Shown here: positions 7,134-10,419 of the stretch, one piece after another | How positions within the stretch are numbered: the first letter of the stretch is position 1 | How the letters are laid out: every line of letters starts with the position of its first letter | DNA from: Pseudomonadota bacterium | GTDB taxonomy: Bacteria > Desulfobacterota > GWC2-55-46 > JADFVP01 | Direction of reading: 5' to 3' | Length of the DNA: 10,419 nt | NCBI GenBank assembly: GCA_015222595.1 | Contig: JADFVP010000220.1 | Span: 1-10,419 of the forward strand | Notes under the pieces: generated by a model | What the model saw: only the letters and a program-made list of their open reading frames with translations | The model's database searches: none | What the model was told of the DNA's origin: nothing | Program-made: the position numbers and the translations under genes

Positions 7134-9920
7134 CTACTCCTCTACCTTGGACCAACTGAGGCCCGTATTTATGTTGACCTTTAGCTCGACGCTAAGCTCA
7201 ACTACGCCCTCCATCTGCTCTGTTACAAGGGCCTTCAGTTCCTCTTCTTCGCCACTCGCTACCTCAAAGAGCAGCTCATCATGAATCTGGAGCAGCATAC
7301 GCGAGGCTAGTCCGCGTTTGCGCAGTATTGCCTCTATCTTTATCATTGCCTCTTTTATAATGTCGGCAGCAGAGCCCTGAATAGGCGTATTTACCGCCAT
7401 GCGAGCCCCGAACCGCCGCACCGAGTCCACAGGGCTCGTAAGCTCCGGCACAAAGCGGCGACGGCCATAAAGGGTCGTTACCGCGCCCTCTGTAGTCGCA
7501 GTCTCTACTGTAGAGTCTATAAAGGCCTTTATTGCGGAGTAGTGAGCGAAGTACGAGTCTATGTACTCCTGCGCCTCTCCCATACTGATATCGAGTTCTC
7601 CTGCGAGACCGTAGGCCCCCATGCCGTAGATAATACCGAAGTTTATTGCCTTGGCCCTGCGCCTCAGTTCGTCTGTTACTTCACCGGGGTCGAGCGAGAA
7701 GATCTCGGAGGCTGTTCTGGTATGAATGTCTTCGTTATTGTTGAAGGCTGAAATCAGGGTCGGGTCGTCAGCCATGTGGGCAACGATACGAAGCTCTATC
7801 TGCGAGTAGTCGGCGCTAAGGAGCGTAAAGCCCTCATCTGCAATAAAGGCCCCTCTTATCCGGGCGGCCAGCTCCCCTCTTATCGGAATATTTTGCAGGT
7901 TCGGCCTTGAGCTAGACAACCTTCCGGTAGCGGTAACGGTCTGGTTGAAGGTAGTATGAACGCGGCCCGTTGCCGGGTTTATAAGGGCGAGTATCGCATC
8001 TATATAGGTAGACTTAAGCTTGGCAAGCCCCCTGTAGCTGAGAATAAGGGCCGGAATCTCGTGCTCAGCCGAGAGCCGCTTCAAGACGTCTTCGTTGGTC
8101 GAGTACCCGGTCTTGGTCTTCTTAACGGGTTTTAGCCCAAGGTCGTCGAAGAGCACCACCGAGAGCTGCTTCGGGGAGTTTATATTAAACTCGCTGCCGG
8201 CCGCAGCGTAGATAGAGCGCTCTATGTCGGCGAGACTCAACTCCACCTCCTTCGACAGTTCCTTTAAGTCAACGGCGCTGACCTTTATCCCAAGTCTCTC
8301 CATCGAGGCGAGCACTCGCGTCAGAGGCAGCTCCATCTTCAGGTAGAGTTCTTTGAGCTTCTCTTCCTCAAGCTTTCCCTCAAGAACCTCGGCTAACCAG
8401 ATAATATCAATAGAGTTTCTGGCTACATGTAATAAGTACTCGGCAGGCTCCTTTTTTATCTTCGGCGCTTGGCGCAGAAGGCATCCAAGGTGCTCTGCAC
8501 TAAGCTCCTCTACCGAGTGGTCGGTTGAGGCCGGGTCGAGCAGGTACGAGGCAATGGTCGTATCGATGCCAAAGGAGGCGACCTCTGCCCCCTTGCTCAT
8601 GGCGTAGATATGGAGGCCCTTTGCGTTGTCAGAGTGCTTGGTTATCTTGTCGTTAGAAAGAAGCTTTGTGAAGAACCGGTCGAAGGCGGCTCTGTCGAGC
8701 CCCTCGCCTGCCACATTATCATCTTCTCCCTCGGCTTCTGAGGCACCAAAGAGCAGCCCCTCCTGCACCGGCTCTGCTGTCTCGGCCTTTATAGGCAGGT
8801 AGTAGCAGCTTTCTTTAGAGGAGGCTTCAGAGGAGTCTTCGCCTCTATTATCTATAGACAGTCCTACTCCGAGAATCTGCTGAGTCGCGGCGTCGTCGCC
8901 GACTGTGTGTAGGGTTAGAGCCACCACACCGCTCTTGAGCGCGGCGCCGGATAGGCTCTCAAGGGCCGCGCTATCAGTTACAAACTTCACCTCTGCGCGC
9001 TCTTTAGCCTCAACAGCTTCGCCCTCTACGCCTTCGCTACTCTCTATACCGCCTCCGACGGCTTCGCTCTCACTGAGTACATCACTAACAAGGCGCGTAA
9101 AGCCGTACTCCTTCATCAAGCCCAGAAGTACCGGGTAATCCGGCTGGACTGCAACATACTCGCTGACGTTCAGTTCCATCGGCGGGGAGTGATCGAGGGT
9201 GGCCAACCGGCGCGAAAGAAAGCAGAGTTCTTTATTATCTATAAGCCTCTGTCTAAGTTTGTCGGACTTGACCGACTCAACAGTCTCGTAGATTGAGTCT
9301 ATGGAGCCGAACTCGGTTAAGAGCTTAACGGCCGTTTTGGGCCCGACACCAGGTACGCCGGGAATATTGTCGGAAGAGTCTCCGGCCAGAGCCAGCAGGT
9401 CGCGTATAGCTTCTGGAGGCACGCCGAACTTCTCTTCGACATCTGCAGGGCCGAACTCCTTGCCGCTGCTTGATATTATAACAGTAGACCCATCCACAAG
9501 CTGGTACATGTCCTTGTCGGACGTCACTATACCGACGTTAAGACCCTCTGCCGAGGCCTTGCGCGTAACTGCCGCTATTATGTCGTCGGCCTCGTACGAT
9601 GCGAGTTCTAAAACAGCTATGTTCAAGGCCTTCAGTATCTCTTTTATCGGCGCAAACTGCTCTCCAAGCTCGTCCGGCATCGGTGGGCGATCGGCCTTGT
9701 ACTCAGGGTATATCTCGTGCCTGAAGGTAGGCCCGCGCAAATCAAAGGCAACGACTATGTACTCCGGGGTGTGGCTCTTGAGTAACTTTCTAAGCGACAC
9801 GGTAAAGCCGTAAACGGCGTTGGTCGGTGCGCCCGTTGGGCTTGTGAAGGTGCGCGGAATAGCATGGAACGCCCTGTAGATGAGCGAAGTGCCGTCTATT
9901 ACAATAAGTCTCTTACTCAT
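7134..9920 (-). CDS. polA: DNA polymerase I, proofreading site degenerate
   Basis: At 928 residues this is full length for bacterial Pol I, which removes RNA primers and fills gaps in replication and repair. The N-terminal 5' nuclease keeps its metal-binding acids: D9, E110/D112/D113, D135/D137 and D181/D184, plus the helix-hairpin-helix GVPGVGPKTA. The polymerase part has motif A (DYSQIELR, D704), the O helix (K757, F761, Y765 in KAINFGIIYG) and motif C (QIHDE, H880-D881-E882). The middle 3'-5' exonuclease region is present but its catalytic residues are gone: by alignment to E. coli, T336/H338 replace D355/E357, K434 replaces D424, and V499/S503 replace Y497/D501. Low-complexity Glu/Ser/Gly stretches occur at about 283-308 and 383-408. 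The phenylalanine at 761 is the type that discriminates against dideoxynucleotides. The start is MSKRLIVIDG with a modest GAGA ribosome binding site. The gene lies on its own between two intergenic gaps. Confidence 0.98.
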   Translation of the reverse strand: MSKRLIVIDGTSLIYRAFHAIPRTFTSPTGAPTNAVYGFTVSLRKLLKSHTPEYIVVAFDLRGPTFRHEIYPEYKADRPPMPDELGEQFAPIKEILKALNIAVLELASYEADDIIAAVTRKASAEGLNVGIVTSDKDMYQLVDGSTVIISSSGKEFGPADVEEKFGVPPEAIRDLLALAGDSSDNIPGVPGVGPKTAVKLLTEFGSIDSIYETVESVKSDKLRQRLIDNKELCFLSRRLATLDHSPPMELNVSEYVAVQPDYPVLLGLMKEYGFTRLVSDVLSESEAVGGGIESSEGVEGEAVEAKERAEVKFVTDSAALESLSGAALKSGVVALTLHTVGDDAATQQILGVGLSIDNRGEDSSEASSKESCYYLPIKAETAEPVQEGLLFGASEAEGEDDNVAGEGLDRAAFDRFFTKLLSNDKITKHSDNAKGLHIYAMSKGAEVASFGIDTTIASYLLDPASTDHSVEELSAEHLGCLLRQAPKIKKEPAEYLLHVARNSIDIIWLAEVLEGKLEEEKLKELYLKMELPLTRVLASMERLGIKVSAVDLKELSKEVELSLADIERSIYAAAGSEFNINSPKQLSVVLFDDLGLKPVKKTKTGYSTNEDVLKRLSAEHEIPALILSYRGLAKLKSTYIDAILALINPATGRVHTTFNQTVTATGRLSSSRPNLQNIPIRGELAARIRGAFIADEGFTLLSADYSQIELRIVAHMADDPTLISAFNNNEDIHTRTASEIFSLDPGEVTDELRRRAKAINFGIIYGMGAYGLAGELDISMGEAQEYIDSYFAHYSAIKAFIDSTVETATTEGAVTTLYGRRRFVPELTSPVDSVRRFGARMAVNTPIQGSAADIIKEAMIKIEAILRKRGLASRMLLQIHDELLFEVASGEEEELKALVTEQMEGVVELSVELKVNINTGLSWSKVEE

Positions 9921-9968
9921 AAGTTCTCTTCTTCTCTACCTTATTGTCCTGTTAAGATTAGTTGCGCA

Positions 9969-9997
9969 TTGACACTTTAAAAGACGTTGGATATACT
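9969..9997 (+). promoter_or_regulatory. Near-consensus sigma-70 promoter of the exported-protein gene
   Basis: TTGACA (9969-9974), a 17-base spacer and TATACT (9992-9997) differ from consensus at one position. The canonical initiation point, seven bases past the -10 box, is 10004, exactly the A of the ATG that opens the next gene. The 83-base gap to polA must also hold the polA promoter on the other strand, where I find no clear match. Confidence 0.75.
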
Positions 9998-10003
9998 GTT
10001 GAA

Positions 10004-10419
10004 ATGGTTCCAAGAACTCTTATAACGCTTCTGCTTCTTCTGCTCTTTACTTCTCTTGCGCCGGCCTCTTCGGCCCTTGCGCAGGACAATAGTATCACAC
10101 GCGCAATTGAGCTTGTAGAAGAGTTTCACTCTACTATGCTTAGTGAGCTAAAGGGCTCTGCGCCACCCGCACTGATGCTCCCTTTTCGCAAAAACTCTAT
10201 TGAAAAGAAGAAGAGGGCAACTGAAGATCTTAGAGCGCTCGGCTGGGTAGACCGCCCCGGTGAGCGGAGGAAGAGGGCCGTCTACACACAGGTTGACAGC
10301 TTCTTTACTAAAGAGATAGAGTCGGTCGTTGAACTGAAAGAGGGGCTCGCCCCGGCCAAGAAGAAGAGAGTGGCGCGTGTAATAACAGAGCTGGAGCGTA
10401 GCCGCATAAAGGCTCTTGC
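10004..10419 (+). CDS. Exported protein of unknown family (3' end outside window)
   Basis: The frame is open from the ATG to the window edge, 138 full codons. The N-terminus is a textbook signal peptide: an early Arg, a long Leu-rich core (LITLLLLLLFTSLAP) and a probable signal peptidase I site after ALA, just before QDN at residue 27. The mature part is highly charged, rich in Lys, Arg and Glu, and looks helical. The stretch AIELVEEFHSTMLSELK faintly recalls the opening of periplasmic MlaC/HpnM-type proteins, but I see nothing further to support that and do not assign a family. No Shine-Dalgarno sequence precedes the ATG, while a strong promoter ends six bases before it, so the message is probably leaderless. 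It diverges from polA. The signal peptide makes the start and the reality of the gene convincing; its function is unknown. Confidence 0.8.
   Translation, partial: MVPRTLITLLLLLLFTSLAPASSALAQDNSITRAIELVEEFHSTMLSELKGSAPPALMLPFRKNSIEKKKRATEDLRALGWVDRPGERRKRAVYTQVDSFFTKEIESVVELKEGLAPAKKKRVARVITELERSRIKAL

Noticed and set aside
6978..7184. 68-codon GTG-started plus-strand frame, hydrophobic at its N-terminus
   Set aside because: It has no ribosome binding site, runs into the 3' end of polA on the other strand, and its hydrophobic run comes from AT-rich promoter-like DNA.
9301..9813. 170-codon plus-strand frame opposite the polA nuclease region
   Set aside because: The product is Ser/Pro-rich low complexity, typical of an antisense frame, and the minus strand holds invariant Pol I motifs.
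7134..9920. polA and neighbours as part of a mobile or defence island
   Set aside because: There is no integrase, transposase, terminal repeat, tRNA or restriction-type gene in the window, and polA is a standard chromosomal housekeeping gene.

Overview
The window reads as chromosomal DNA of a Gram-negative bacterium with roughly balanced GC and frequent ATA isoleucine codons. The multi-gene two-component cluster, and a response regulator that carries its DNA-binding domain first, would suit a deltaproteobacterial or Nitrospirota-like lineage. That placement is a guess; nothing here fixes the taxon. I see no insertion sequence, phage gene, tRNA, rRNA or CRISPR array.

Layout. (1) Positions 1-1539, plus strand: the C-terminal two thirds or so of a TgpA/DUF3488-type membrane transglutaminase, cut by the window edge. 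(2) Positions 6823 down to 1567, minus strand: a four-gene signalling cluster, in transcription order a helix-turn-helix/receiver regulator, a membrane sensor with GAF and PAS domains but no kinase, a membrane histidine kinase with two degenerate receiver-like domains, and a single-domain response regulator. The cluster converges on the transglutaminase gene with only 27 bases between the stop codons. (3) Positions 6824-7133: an AT-rich, non-coding 310-base gap with two candidate promoters reading into the cluster. (4) Positions 9920 down to 7134, minus strand: DNA polymerase I (polA), with intact 5' nuclease and polymerase motifs but an eroded proofreading site. (5) From 10004 to the right edge, plus strand: the start of an unrecognised exported protein, divergent from polA and preceded by a near-consensus promoter placed so that its transcript should be leaderless.

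How the genes may work together. The sensor and kinase genes overlap by one base (TAATG), so their products are probably made together. Both have two membrane segments around a largely helical periplasmic region, but only the downstream protein has a kinase core. The kinase's fused receivers lack the phosphoacceptor aspartate, whereas the two separate regulators at the ends of the cluster keep a full aspartate/threonine/lysine set. The simplest model is that the kinase phosphorylates one or both separate regulators, with the fused domains acting as regulatory or docking modules and the GAF/PAS protein supplying a second input. This split arrangement is the most interesting thing in the window. 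Its parts belong to known families, and I cannot show from sequence alone that the combination is new.
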